In this document: positions 1 to 9,325 of the stretch, in pieces
Position numbering within the stretch: position 1 is the first letter of the stretch
How the letters are laid out: each line of letters begins with the position of its first letter
Source of the DNA: Trinickia caryophylli
Lineage (GTDB): Bacteria; Pseudomonadota; Gammaproteobacteria; Burkholderiales; Burkholderiaceae
Assembly: GCF_034424545.1 (NCBI RefSeq)
Contig: NZ_CP139970.1
Coordinates: 1,674,001 to 1,738,000, forward strand
Direction: 5' to 3'
Length of the DNA stretch: 64,000 nucleotides
Notes under the pieces: model-generated
The model's input: only the letters and a program-made list of their open reading frames with translations
Told to the model about the DNA's origin: nothing
Databases searched by the model: none
Made by a program: the position numbers and the translations under genes

Positions 1-1877
1 AGCGGCGAGATCTTCTTCACATCGGATTCCAGCGCAAGCTTCGAAAGGTACTTGTAGTACCCGTTGAGCTTGCCGATCATCCCCGCCGCGGAAATCACCG
101 CATCGACGCCCGGGCTATGCCCCACGCTTGCCTGCCCCTGCCCCGACTCCAGCGGCACATCCTTCTTGGCCTGCGCCGTCTTCAGCAATTGCCCCAACTC
201 CTTGCGAGCATCTTTTTGGTTCATCGCAATCACACGCCAGATCAGGCTCGCCGGCTGAGCGGGGTCCCATTGCGTGACGAGCGCATCGAGGATGGCCTTG
301 CCCTTCGGCGTGGAGCCGATGCCGGCAAGCGCGTCGGTAATCACCACCTCGAAAGCGACGGCATCGAGCAAATCGCTCGATTGGTAGTCCTCGAGCGTGT
401 CCAGAAACAATTTGGCCTGCAACCATTTGCCCACGTCGGCGCTGCGCGCCTCCTGCAGGTCAAACACCGCGGACTGAAGCGCCTTGTAGTTGCCGCGGAA
501 TTTCTCGATGTCCTGAGGCTTGAGCCTCGCTTCGTACTTCGACCAGTTATAACGCGTCATCGTAGTGAGGTTGCGATCGTGCGCGCCCGGCTTCGCCTGG
601 GCATAGGCGCGCGCCTCACTCATGATTTGATCGCGATACGCTCCGATATACGGCACGCCCGACCTCGCGCTCCCCGCCGAACTCATCTGCCCCATTTGGA
701 CGAGCCTGTTCTGGTAACTACCCGGAATGTCGTTGGCGGCCATCCAGTTCATGTCGTCATAGTAGGCGTTGATCTGTGCCGCTCGCGCCGGGTCCGCCCC
801 CGCCAATGCACGCGCTCGCTGTCCCGCCAGTGCACTTTGTGCACCGGGCCGGCCAAGCGCCGTCATCGACTGCGCCTGTCTCGCCATCGCCTCTTGATTG
901 CTCAACGCCTGATTGGTGTTCGACTGCACGATGGCGTGAGCCGTATCGATGTCATGGAGCGCGCCGACTTGCAGCGTGCGCTCCTTGGTCACGTATCGAT
1001 CGAGCCAAGCCACGGGGTCTCCGCGGAATCCGTTCAGTTCATGCACGGTGCCGATACTGTCCCACAGCGCGAGCATCATCGGCGGATGATGCGCGTCTCC
1101 GTTTTCGGAATCGACTTCCTTCGCGCCGATCCGCTCCATCAACCTCACGAGCGCCTGACTCGCCGAAGCAGGCGAAGCCTGCCGAATATATGCGGGATAG
1201 CGTGTGACTTCGCGCGTTAACCAGCCTGACTTGTACCCGCCCTTTTCGTCGCTGAACGACTGCTTGTCGTCAGGAAGCGACAGCAGCTTCGGATCGAAGC
1301 CGGGCATATATTCGATCACCTCGTCGATTGCCTGCGCGGTCGCTACAATTGCATGTCCGCTGGCGTCCGTGCCGCTCGCGATCCACTTCGACGGCTCGAT
1401 GAACTGCATTCGCGCCTCTCTTAGCGCGTCGTCACTGGCGTATCGGTCGAAAACCTCCCGATGCCAGGCGTGCTCCGAAAACGCCACGAAGACACGGCCC
1501 GTGCACTTTTCCGGCCGCTCGATTGCAATGAGGTCCATCGGGACCGTAATCGCGCTTTGCGCACACGCAGGATCGGTGATCGGCACCCTCGGCAACGGCA
1601 GTGTCTGCTTCCAGAGGCGCCCATCCGCCGTCACCTTATATGCTTCCCAGTATCGATTGCCGCGCGGACCGATCTCGTAGAAGAGAAAGACCCACCCTTC
1701 ACGCAGCGTGCGCAACCCGTAATGGTGCGCATCCAGTGCAACATCGGTCACGCGCGCGCCGCCCATTCCCCCTGGCATCGCGGCCTTGACGTTTTTCGGC
1801 AAGGCAGAATAGCGCACCGGCAGAATCGGCAAGCCGGTTTTTTCGCAATTCACACACTTCTGGTGGTTCTTTGGCAT
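1..1877 (-). CDS. T6SS effector with VasX N-terminal domain (BTH_I2691-like), 3' end outside window
   Basis: The reading frame is open from the ATG at 1877 to the left edge (about 625 codons) with no stop, so the C-terminal, probably toxic, part is missing. Near the N terminus it has CVNCEKTG followed by LPILPVRYSALP (residues 8-27), the signature of the toxin VasX N-terminal region found in T6SS effectors. The next 100 or so residues continue that domain (for example the GWVFLFYEIG stretch). The remainder is largely helical, with no obvious catalytic motif or transmembrane segment in the visible part. It lies 42 bases after a DUF4123 adaptor gene and behind vgrG, the usual order for an effector loaded on VgrG by its adaptor. 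VasX-type proteins are known as membrane-damaging toxins; membrane segments and an immunity gene would be expected further left. Family call good, toxic activity inferred. Confidence 0.85.
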   Translation of the reverse strand, partial: MPKNHQKCVNCEKTGLPILPVRYSALPKNVKAAMPGGMGGARVTDVALDAHHYGLRTLREGWVFLFYEIGPRGNRYWEAYKVTADGRLWKQTLPLPRVPITDPACAQSAITVPMDLIAIERPEKCTGRVFVAFSEHAWHREVFDRYASDDALREARMQFIEPSKWIASGTDASGHAIVATAQAIDEVIEYMPGFDPKLLSLPDDKQSFSDEKGGYKSGWLTREVTRYPAYIRQASPASASQALVRLMERIGAKEVDSENGDAHHPPMMLALWDSIGTVHELNGFRGDPVAWLDRYVTKERTLQVGALHDIDTAHAIVQSNTNQALSNQEAMARQAQSMTALGRPGAQSALAGQRARALAGADPARAAQINAYYDDMNWMAANDIPGSYQNRLVQMGQMSSAGSARSGVPYIGAYRDQIMSEARAYAQAKPGAHDRNLTTMTRYNWSKYEARLKPQDIEKFRGNYKALQSAVFDLQEARSADVGKWLQAKLFLDTLEDYQSSDLLDAVAFEVVITDALAGIGSTPKGKAILDALVTQWDPAQPASLIWRVIAMNQKDARKELGQLLKTAQAKKDVPLESGQGQASVGHSPGVDAVISAAGMIGKLNGYYKYLSKLALESDVKKISP

Positions 1878-1919
1878 ACGTTGTCGTCGTATCGAATTCC
1901 TTGCGTTCCCGTGGCTGCC

Positions 1920-2909
1920 TTATTGGGAAACCGAGCTACGCAGACGCTGGTACCAAGCGCCCTCGCGGATCTCATCGATCTCGACCGCCGATAGCTGCGA
2001 GATCTCGCCGGTATAAAAATCGTCGGCGGCCCGATGGGCCAGCAATTGCAACACCTTCGGGTGTAAGTCGAACTGCGGGTGCCACGACAGCGCATGGCCG
2101 ATAAACGCAATCCAGTCCTCACGATCAAGCAACCCGTATTGCTCGGCCCGTGCAGCAGCCGCAACGGCAGTCTCGATCTCGCCGGATTCGGGTTGTCGAT
2201 CACACGCCCGCGCATGCAATGCGAGCGCGCGATTGACGAGACCATGTCGATGGACTGCCCGCCACTGCTCAACCGAAAGGGAAAAGCGCGCGCGTGGCTC
2301 CAGAGAAGCCAAGTGGACGCTCGGTCTCGCACCAGCGTCGAGAACATGCCATGCCCGTGCCGGCCCCAGCACCGTTTGTTGCTGCGCGGGTGACAGGATG
2401 GGCCATAACAAAGCCAGGGCACGAGAATCGAAGAAACGCAGCATGCAGGCCCGACCGCTCTCGTCGCGCTGAAGCATGAGGCGGGACCAGTGCGCGGCGA
2501 CTTCGTCGATCGCGATAGAACTCGCCAACCATCCTCCGACGCGCTGTCCCAGCCCCTCGGCCATGGATTCCGGGCGTCGGTCCTCGAACGCTACACTCAC
2601 GCTCTGCGCCAGCGCGTCGGCGCCTGCGCGGGTCGATAGGTCGAGTTCCAGGAGGTAGGGACGGTGCGCATCAGGAAACGCTTCGTGCTCGATGACCACA
2701 TCAGCGCGACGCTGGCTGGCGAACGGCTCGCCGCCGTCCGCTTCCGATTCGATCAAGTCTCTCTGGCTCGGGTCGACTGCAAGGAAGCAGTGCATTTCCC
2801 GATGCCGACCAAACCACCCCGTGAGGGCGGCGGTCAATGATTCGATGCGCGCGGTCTCATCCACCTCGCCGTCGGAATTGGTGAGTCTGTCCGTCTGCTG
2901 ATGGTTCAT
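1920..2909 (-). CDS. DUF4123 T6SS adaptor/chaperone
   Basis: This 329-residue protein has a DUF4123 layout: an N-terminal alpha/beta half starting near a CFLAVDPSQ strand, a WSRLMLQRD segment, the FFDSRALALLWPILSP motif, and a variable C-terminal half. DUF4123 proteins (Tap-1/TEC type) bind a specific effector and load it on the VgrG tip; they are not secreted. The ATG at 2909 is 4 bases after the vgrG stop, so the two are almost certainly cotranslated, and the VasX-like effector follows 42 bases later. The cognate pair is therefore probably this VgrG and that effector. The frame stays open upstream into vgrG, but the residues before 2909 are not DUF4123-like, so this start is preferred. Confidence 0.85.
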   Translation of the reverse strand: MNHQQTDRLTNSDGEVDETARIESLTAALTGWFGRHREMHCFLAVDPSQRDLIESEADGGEPFASQRRADVVIEHEAFPDAHRPYLLELDLSTRAGADALAQSVSVAFEDRRPESMAEGLGQRVGGWLASSIAIDEVAAHWSRLMLQRDESGRACMLRFFDSRALALLWPILSPAQQQTVLGPARAWHVLDAGARPSVHLASLEPRARFSLSVEQWRAVHRHGLVNRALALHARACDRQPESGEIETAVAAAARAEQYGLLDREDWIAFIGHALSWHPQFDLHPKVLQLLAHRAADDFYTGEISQLSAVEIDEIREGAWYQRLRSSVSQ

Positions 2910-2913
2910 CGCC

Positions 2914-5406
2914 CTACTCCAATACGACGCTTGAAGCACTGTCAGCGGACGCAGCCGCGGTCTTCCACGAGCAGCCCTTCGAGAGAGGGACCTCGGCGGG
3001 CAAGCGCATCGACGATGGCCCCGGCTTATCCCACGATGCGCACCTTTCCAAAATCTCCCCCGATGTGCCGTTCTCGATCTTTTCGGCCGTGATCCGAATA
3101 TAGGAGCCACCCGCTCCAATCCATACTTCCTTGTCCGCGGTGATGACAACCTTTCCGTCCGTGCTAGCAATCGAGAGGTCCTTGAGGGCCGCGAGCGCCA
3201 TCTTGTCGCTTTGCGCCTGGATTTCGACCGGTCCCTTGGCCGCAAACAACTTGATTCCAAGGCTGTGCGCGAAGAGGCTGATCTTGTCGCGTACGCTCGC
3301 CAGCAGCGATTTGCCGGCCGCAACCGATACGCTCCGGCCCGCCGTGAGCGCAATGTGCTCGCCGCCACTGACATGAACCGTCGCGGGCGTCGTGGCTTGC
3401 AGCCCACTCGCGCCTGCGAGCAGCAAGTGCGGGTCGCTCAGTTCGGGAAACGAACCACCGCCACCTGCACGGCCCCTGATGCCTTCGACCTGCCCTTGCA
3501 ACGCATCGGCCACGCCGCTCTGATCGCCGCCACTGTCCTGCGCCTGATGCTGTTGGGCCAATTTGCCGAGTTGGTCATGCTGAGTTTGCGCTTGCGCAAG
3601 ACGCGACGCCGGCTCGCCTATATCCGCGATATGCGACTTGCCCGACAGACGAGCTTCAGTACTGACGAGCATGCCCTGGCCGGAGCGAATCGCTCCGACT
3701 GCATCGGTGCGCAGTTCGAACCCTTCGCCACGCGCATCCTGTCTGCCCTGCCAGTCCTCGATCCGCGTAATACTGCCGAGCGATAGCTGACTGGCAGCCT
3801 GATCGGACCGTAGCTGGACCTGAATGGCCTCGGCGGTATCGTCAAAGACCAGGTGATTGCTTCGGCCACCACCCTGGTTACCGGCATCGCCCAACAACTC
3901 GCGGCTGCGGATACCCGTCAACGCCCGTTGATGCGGCAGCCGCCACGCCGGCGGGTTCATTGCGCCCCCCACGCGGCCGACAACGATCGGATGATCCGGG
4001 TTCCCATCGAGCCACATCACCAGAACCTCGGAGCCGATCCGAGGCAGCGCACTCATGCCTTGAGCGCCACCCGCCCACCCGCTCGACACGCGCACCCACG
4101 TCGTGTACTTCCCCTCCCGGTCCCAGTGGAACTGCACGAGGCAACGGCCGTACTCGTCCGTGTAGAGGCTTTCGCCCTCGGGGCCGACCACCGTTGCCGT
4201 CTGCGGTACCAGAATCCGCGTATCGACGCTGTTGTACCCACGCAGCGGCCGCCACGGCGTGCGCTTGCTCACGCACGTAAACGTGTTGTTGTAGGTCGCC
4301 TGTGCATTGGCGCCCTGAAGGTAATTGTTCGTCGCCATATGACGCGCGGATACGATCAAGTATTCGTCGTCGTGACTGTTGTTACTGATCGGGTGGCCGA
4401 AGTGGTCCGTCAGTTGAAACCACCGTCCCGGCATGACGAAACGATTGTTCCCGCTCGCCTCGTACTGCCGCGCACTCGCTTCGATCGCCTCGATGCGCCG
4501 GCTGGTTTGCTCCTGCCCATCCTCTGTATCGCGATGCCCATATGCGCCGGCGTATTCGTACCATTCCAGCTTCTGTCCGCCATCGCGAGCCCACGCGTCG
4601 GTCCGCGCATCGACGAAGCCGCCGGTTCGCGCATTCAGATCAGGCCGGGCCTTGAAGTCGGTGCGTGACTGAGCGATGTGCGTGGGCGTGGTGTACTCGA
4701 TGATCGACCACGACGCGATACCATCCGCCTCCTGCGAGCCGGCCTGCGTCTGGTAGGGGATCTCGGGGGTGCTGCCGTCGATCGCCGGCTCCGTACGCAT
4801 CGGATCGGACACGATCAGCTTGTGCTCGGTCGCCGTATGCTCGTACCAATAGCACAAGCCCAAGTGCTCCCAGCGGCGATGAACGTAATTGTGGTCGTGC
4901 TCGTCGAACTGGCACGCCATGGTCATCGAAGGGTCCTTCTCGTAGACCTTCCACTCCCATACCGGCAGCGTGCCGTAGTCTCTGAGGATCGTAGCCGTCT
5001 GGCCGCGAATTGCCTGATTTAAAAACAGCCGGTTATTCTTGCGGAACGTCAGATATCGCATCCAGGGACCGGCGTCCGCTTCGTAAGTCGCAATTCCGCC
5101 ATCGGTTCGCACCAGCCGAAACGAAAAGACGTGACCGTTGAAATAACGAAAGCTCCCGTCGTTGCGCAGCAATTGCACCACGATCAGCTTGCCCACGAAA
5201 TCCCTTGGCTCGAGCTTTGCGTTATCGGACAGTATCTCGATAACGAACCGGAAATCGCGCGACAGGTGCTCTTCACCTTCGAAGCGGTTCGCCAACAGGA
5301 TGTCGTGCGGGGCATCGCCCTGCGGAAAGGTCAACGTCAATAGCCGCTTATGCTGCATCCCGGCGGCAATCTTTCGCAGATCTTGAACAGACAGATTTGT
5401 ATTCAT
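2914..5406 (-). CDS. vgrG: VgrG/TssI spike protein of type VI secretion
   Basis: This 830-residue protein has the standard VgrG order: a gp27-like N-terminal half (residues 1 to about 400), a gp5 OB-fold segment containing VQFHWDREGKYTTWVRVS and SSGWAGGAQGMSALPRIGSEV, and a C-terminal DUF2345 beta-helix extension with repeated 'isl..kdls' type strands. It forms the trimeric tip of the Hcp tube and carries effectors. No extra enzymatic domain is evident, so cargo is probably carried through the adjacent DUF4123 protein. The ATG at 5406 is used. A TTG at 5421 would add five residues (MTGVK) but neither has a convincing ribosome site. A 164-base gap with hairpins separates it from the upstream tssF copy. 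Confidence 0.95.
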   Translation of the reverse strand: MNTNLSVQDLRKIAAGMQHKRLLTLTFPQGDAPHDILLANRFEGEEHLSRDFRFVIEILSDNAKLEPRDFVGKLIVVQLLRNDGSFRYFNGHVFSFRLVRTDGGIATYEADAGPWMRYLTFRKNNRLFLNQAIRGQTATILRDYGTLPVWEWKVYEKDPSMTMACQFDEHDHNYVHRRWEHLGLCYWYEHTATEHKLIVSDPMRTEPAIDGSTPEIPYQTQAGSQEADGIASWSIIEYTTPTHIAQSRTDFKARPDLNARTGGFVDARTDAWARDGGQKLEWYEYAGAYGHRDTEDGQEQTSRRIEAIEASARQYEASGNNRFVMPGRWFQLTDHFGHPISNNSHDDEYLIVSARHMATNNYLQGANAQATYNNTFTCVSKRTPWRPLRGYNSVDTRILVPQTATVVGPEGESLYTDEYGRCLVQFHWDREGKYTTWVRVSSGWAGGAQGMSALPRIGSEVLVMWLDGNPDHPIVVGRVGGAMNPPAWRLPHQRALTGIRSRELLGDAGNQGGGRSNHLVFDDTAEAIQVQLRSDQAASQLSLGSITRIEDWQGRQDARGEGFELRTDAVGAIRSGQGMLVSTEARLSGKSHIADIGEPASRLAQAQTQHDQLGKLAQQHQAQDSGGDQSGVADALQGQVEGIRGRAGGGGSFPELSDPHLLLAGASGLQATTPATVHVSGGEHIALTAGRSVSVAAGKSLLASVRDKISLFAHSLGIKLFAAKGPVEIQAQSDKMALAALKDLSIASTDGKVVITADKEVWIGAGGSYIRITAEKIENGTSGEILERCASWDKPGPSSMRLPAEVPLSKGCSWKTAAASADSASSVVLE

Positions 5407-5445
5407 TTTCACGCCAGTCAAGGAGCCGGCAATCCAGGTCGCGCG

Positions 5446-5474
5446 ATTTTACACAGAATGCCGTTATGGCAGAA
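5446..5474 (-). promoter_or_regulatory. Possible sigma70-type promoter for vgrG
   Basis: On the minus strand TTCTGC (5474-5469) and TAAAAT (5451-5446) are separated by 17 bases, about 40 bases before the vgrG ATG. The -10 is fair and the -35 weak. It lies in the only sizeable gap of the T6SS block, after hairpins that could end the tssEFF message, so vgrG and its effector genes may have their own promoter. Confidence 0.3.
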
Positions 5475-5522
5475 CAGTCCGACCTGGGATTCGGAGTGAC
5501 TGGCATTCCACGGAAAACATTT

Positions 5523-5544
5523 CCGATTGATTGCAAACAATCGG
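5523..5544 (-). terminator. Hairpin after second tssF, weak terminator
   Basis: CCGATTG and CAATCGG form a 7-bp stem with an 8-base loop, 27 bases after the stop of the second tssF. The minus-strand sequence that follows is AAATGTTTT, a poor T-run. A smaller CTATTG/CAATAG repeat lies next to the stop. It could attenuate transcription between tssF and vgrG. Confidence 0.35.
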
Positions 5545-5570
5545 CAACTATTGCTCAATAGAGTGCGTTC

Positions 5571-7403
5571 TTAGACCAACGGAATGGCACCTTTCACGGG
5601 CTCGCCGCGCCACAAGACTTCGCCACCGAGAAACACGATAACCAATTGAACAAAGCTGTTGGCGCTGACATAGGACGCAAAGAAGCGCTCCATGACTCCC
5701 GCAAACACGGCAATGCTGTTGGCGACGAAAAGCTGCTCGTCAATCTCCAATGTGACCTCCATGCCGCGCACCATGGCCGGTTGCGACGCCCTTGCGATCA
5801 GCGTCGTAACCAACCGGTGGCGAAGACCCGTGATCCCGTCGATATGCCGTGCCTGTGCGGGCGACAGCGCGGCAAACTGCTGGAGCAGTTCTTTGAAGGC
5901 CGGCAGGCCGGCCTGAGTGAGTCGCGCAGCGTGCGTGGTCTGCTGATCGATAAGCCGCCACAGCGCGCCGTTGGTACGCGAAAAGCGCCCGACGGCCGTC
6001 GGCACCTGGAGCAGCGTGACTTTCTTGGTGATCGCCGCCTTGCCCTCCGGCCGCATATCGCCTTCCGGGGCACCCAAGTGCAATGAGCGAGGCAGGTCGC
6101 CATTGGTGCAAGTAACGTCGGCCCGCAACGTGTCAATATCACCGCCACCGCCCACGGAACCGTCGGCACCGGAAAGGCGCAGTGCCGCCCGCCGGTCAGC
6201 ATCGGACGCAGACGGAACGCTGCGCTGTACGAGCGTCCATCGGGGCTGCGCATGACTCGCTTGGCTGGTCATGAGCGCCGCCGATGAGCGCAGGGGGATG
6301 CCGTGCTCCGTGCACACGCTATCGACGGACCACACTTCGGTGAACGAGTCGTTCTTGCTCTGCGCTTCAATTGGCCAATCACCACTGTTCTGATCGTGTT
6401 TGAGCGGCACGTCTTTCTTTTCGAACAAATTGACGACGGGCGTACAGAAGAGCCTCAGGTGATCCGCGGACACATGCACAAGCTGCTGGGCAGTGCGCGA
6501 ACCCGCCGGCGCGCCGGCTACGAACACATGCAGCGTCAGTTGCTCGCCGGGCGCCGCGGCATGCAGCAAAGCGAAATCGATATCGACGAAATGAAAACGT
6601 CCGGCGAATGCGAAGTACTCGCCAAGCAGCCCTAACGCTCGGCCCGGTTCCGTGGGATCGGTAAAGAGCCAGTCTTCGGGGCCGAAGCCCACGGCCGCGA
6701 TGGGGACGGCAGGCAAACGTGTCCAACGTCCGCTACCGTCCTCCACATACGCGGTCGTCGCGCGCAGCAGCAAGGTGTCGATGAGCGCCGCCACTATCGG
6801 GGGTTGACCCGCAATGTGAGTGCGTAATGTCGCCGGCATCGCACCACTTGTGCCAGCGCCGGCTTTTGTCGCAGCAAAGCTCACGGAGAGCATGCCGCTC
6901 GTATCCGGCGGCAACGTCACGCTGGCCGGCACAGCCAGCGTCGGCAGGTACCGGGCACGCGCGATCCGCAAAGGCGCAAGCACCACCTCATAGCGAGTTC
7001 GAAAAACGTACTGGCCGACCGTGGTCTGCAGCCGCGTGCCGCGAGCGATCCGGACGCATTCGGCCAAGCTGTCGAACACGCCTTCCACGTCGAACTGGGC
7101 GAGCGCGCACGAGGGGAAGGGCCGCAGATACTGTGGATACGATCGCTGTATCAGCGCCTCGGACAACTCAGGATAGTCGTCGTCGATTTTTGCACTGTGG
7201 CGCGCGTGGAGCAGTGCCGCCGACTGTGCCAGCCGTTCGACGCCCGCATCGTCGGAACGTCCATCGCTGTTGATCGACAGTCGCGCCGCGGCTTGTGGAT
7301 GCCGCTGTGCGAAGGCATGCATCTCGCGGCGCAGGCGTTCGAGTTCCCGCTCGTAATAGTGCCGCAGCAGGTCGTCGTCGTAGTCGTCGTGTTTTGCACT
7401 CAT
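5571..7403 (-). CDS. TssF-family baseplate protein, second tandem copy
   Basis: This 610-residue protein is a full-length TssF (ImpG/VasA) homologue: it opens with HYYERELERLRREMHAFAQR, then IDDDYPELSEALIQRSYPQYLRPFPSCALAQF, and ends with the usual VQLVIVFLGGEVLWRGEP tail. TssF pairs with TssG to build the T6SS baseplate wedge. The neighbouring gene is also a complete TssF, so this is a diverged duplicate rather than a TssG, which is only about 340 residues and of a different fold. The ATG at 7403 has AGGAAG about 9 bases upstream; a TTG at 7430 would lengthen it by nine residues. It starts 19 bases after the first tssF stop. No TssG occurs in the window. Confidence 0.85.
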   Translation of the reverse strand: MSAKHDDYDDDLLRHYYERELERLRREMHAFAQRHPQAAARLSINSDGRSDDAGVERLAQSAALLHARHSAKIDDDYPELSEALIQRSYPQYLRPFPSCALAQFDVEGVFDSLAECVRIARGTRLQTTVGQYVFRTRYEVVLAPLRIARARYLPTLAVPASVTLPPDTSGMLSVSFAATKAGAGTSGAMPATLRTHIAGQPPIVAALIDTLLLRATTAYVEDGSGRWTRLPAVPIAAVGFGPEDWLFTDPTEPGRALGLLGEYFAFAGRFHFVDIDFALLHAAAPGEQLTLHVFVAGAPAGSRTAQQLVHVSADHLRLFCTPVVNLFEKKDVPLKHDQNSGDWPIEAQSKNDSFTEVWSVDSVCTEHGIPLRSSAALMTSQASHAQPRWTLVQRSVPSASDADRRAALRLSGADGSVGGGGDIDTLRADVTCTNGDLPRSLHLGAPEGDMRPEGKAAITKKVTLLQVPTAVGRFSRTNGALWRLIDQQTTHAARLTQAGLPAFKELLQQFAALSPAQARHIDGITGLRHRLVTTLIARASQPAMVRGMEVTLEIDEQLFVANSIAVFAGVMERFFASYVSANSFVQLVIVFLGGEVLWRGEPVKGAIPLV

Positions 7404-7422
7404 CGGCAAAGGCTTCCTCTTA

Positions 7423-9267
7423 TTACTCAAACACCAAATCGCAACTGCGCGGCCTGCACCGCACGATCTCGTGGCCCGTATGCGCCGACACGACTGTCAA
7501 TTGCACAAAGCTGTTGAGCTGGACGTAATATCCGAGAAACGTATTGATCGCGCCCACGAACGTCGCGATGCTGCTTCCGACGAAATGGCCTTCGTCGATG
7601 GTCAAACGCACTTCGACACCTTGCACGGCCGTCGTAAACGGGTTGCCGGGCAGCTCCCGCACGGCGTCGCGCGGCTCGATGCCCACGATTCCGTCGATAT
7701 GACGCGACGATACGACGGAACGCCGCAGGTCGTATAACGCCAGCACTGCTTTGAGCGCTTCGGCGTGCATATCTGTCAGAGAAACATGGTCGAGCGCCAG
7801 GTGCGAGGTCAGCCGCAACGGCAACTCGTCGCTGCGCTCGAAACGCAGGGTTTGCGTCGGCCGGCGGAGCATCGCGATACCGGCCACCAAGCCGTCGCCA
7901 GCACCCTCGTCCAAGAAAAGGTCGCCACCCTCGAGCCCCACGGCGAGCCTCGACGGTAGGTCCCGGTTGGTACAGGTGAGTTCAAGGCTCAACGTATCCG
8001 TTTGAGCGGTGGTCGGGTCAAACCCGGTGTCGATCACGGAAATCTCCGTTTCGTAGCCGGGACTCATCGAAGCCACCGCCTCGTCGCGATGAGCGAACCA
8101 ATAATATGCGTGTTGCTCATCTTCGCCGTATCGCAGCGAAAAGAACGGCCTGAAGTCGATGATGGCCTCACGCTCGGGCGTTTGGCGTACAAGGCGCACG
8201 GCGTCGATCGAATAAATGTCGTAAGCGCTCGCGTGACGTGCATCCGCCACAACCGGATACGCGAGTTCGCAGTGCGTCACGCGAATGGGTTCGCCGGGCC
8301 GCTGACACAGGTTGACGACGGGCGTCGCAAACAGCTTGAAATGCGCCGCCGACAACGTCTCCAGCAGCCGTCCAGCGAGGGGGTTGCCGTGTCCCTCCTT
8401 GAGAATCAAATGCAGCGTCACCCGCCGGCATGCCCCTGCCGTATCGAGCATCGCGCCGAGATCGACATCGGCGAAATCGAACTTCTCTTGGAAGCCGGAA
8501 TACTCGGATAGCGGTCGGTATGCCGGATGAGACCGCGTCGGATAATCGAGCAGTGCGTCTTCCTCGCCAAAGCCGACCTGCATGATCGGCACTGCCGCCA
8601 AAGGCTTCCAGCGACGATCGCTGTCGAGCTCCACGTAGCTTGCCAACGCATGGATGAAGAGACCGTCCGCGAGCGCGGCAACGAACGAGGGCTCGCCATT
8701 CAAATACAGGCGCACGGCACGTACGCCGAGCGCACACAGATCGATCTTCGGTGCTGCCGATTCGAATGTAATGGAGACGATCCCCGCCGCATGCAACGGC
8801 ACCACGACAGGGGCGGTGGCGGCCGGCGAATAGCGCGCCTCGCTGATCGTTAGCGGCGCAAGCGTCACGTCGTAAGCCGTCTTGAATCGGCACTCGACAC
8901 CGTTGATCGTCCGGCTGATCAGCTCCGTGCCGCGTTGGAGCGTTTTGCAGCATGGGCCGGAGCCGAAATGTGTTGCCGCCACGGAAAACTGGGCGATCGA
9001 ACAGGCCGGAAACGGCCGCAGATAGTGGGGGTGAAGAACGTCGAATAATGCCTCGACGCATTGCGAATAATCATGCTCGAGTTTCCTGCCGATCCGAGCG
9101 TCGAGCAAAGCGATCGCCTTGATCATCTGCTCGATATGCGGATCGTCGGCGTGCTCGCCGGTGGCCGCAAGCCGTCCGGCAATCTTGGGGTATCGCTCGG
9201 CAAAGTGACCGGCATAGCGGCGCAAATACGATAATTCGCGCTCGTAGTGCGGTAGCAGTTCTTCCAT
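7423..9267 (-). CDS. tssF: TssF baseplate component of type VI secretion, first copy
   Basis: This 614-residue protein carries the canonical TssF start, MEELLPHYERELSYLRRY followed by AERYPKIAGRL, then the conserved EALFDVLHPHYLRPFPACSIAQF. It is closer to the family consensus than the copy downstream. In known systems two TssF subunits and one TssG make a baseplate wedge that docks to TssK and TssE in the cytoplasm under the membrane complex. It lies 58 bases after tssE and 19 bases before the second tssF. The ATG at 9267 is the first residue of the conserved N terminus. Confidence 0.93.
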   Translation of the reverse strand: MEELLPHYERELSYLRRYAGHFAERYPKIAGRLAATGEHADDPHIEQMIKAIALLDARIGRKLEHDYSQCVEALFDVLHPHYLRPFPACSIAQFSVAATHFGSGPCCKTLQRGTELISRTINGVECRFKTAYDVTLAPLTISEARYSPAATAPVVVPLHAAGIVSITFESAAPKIDLCALGVRAVRLYLNGEPSFVAALADGLFIHALASYVELDSDRRWKPLAAVPIMQVGFGEEDALLDYPTRSHPAYRPLSEYSGFQEKFDFADVDLGAMLDTAGACRRVTLHLILKEGHGNPLAGRLLETLSAAHFKLFATPVVNLCQRPGEPIRVTHCELAYPVVADARHASAYDIYSIDAVRLVRQTPEREAIIDFRPFFSLRYGEDEQHAYYWFAHRDEAVASMSPGYETEISVIDTGFDPTTAQTDTLSLELTCTNRDLPSRLAVGLEGGDLFLDEGAGDGLVAGIAMLRRPTQTLRFERSDELPLRLTSHLALDHVSLTDMHAEALKAVLALYDLRRSVVSSRHIDGIVGIEPRDAVRELPGNPFTTAVQGVEVRLTIDEGHFVGSSIATFVGAINTFLGYYVQLNSFVQLTVVSAHTGHEIVRCRPRSCDLVFE

Positions 9268-9325
9268 CTGGCTCTCAGGATCTATTTGTCATTCGGCCGG
9301 TGCAGCTGCGCGGCAAGCGCCCCTT

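Noticed and set aside
117..1220. A 367-codon plus-strand frame at the left edge
   Set aside because: It lies opposite the VasX-like gene and has an Arg/His-rich shadow composition.
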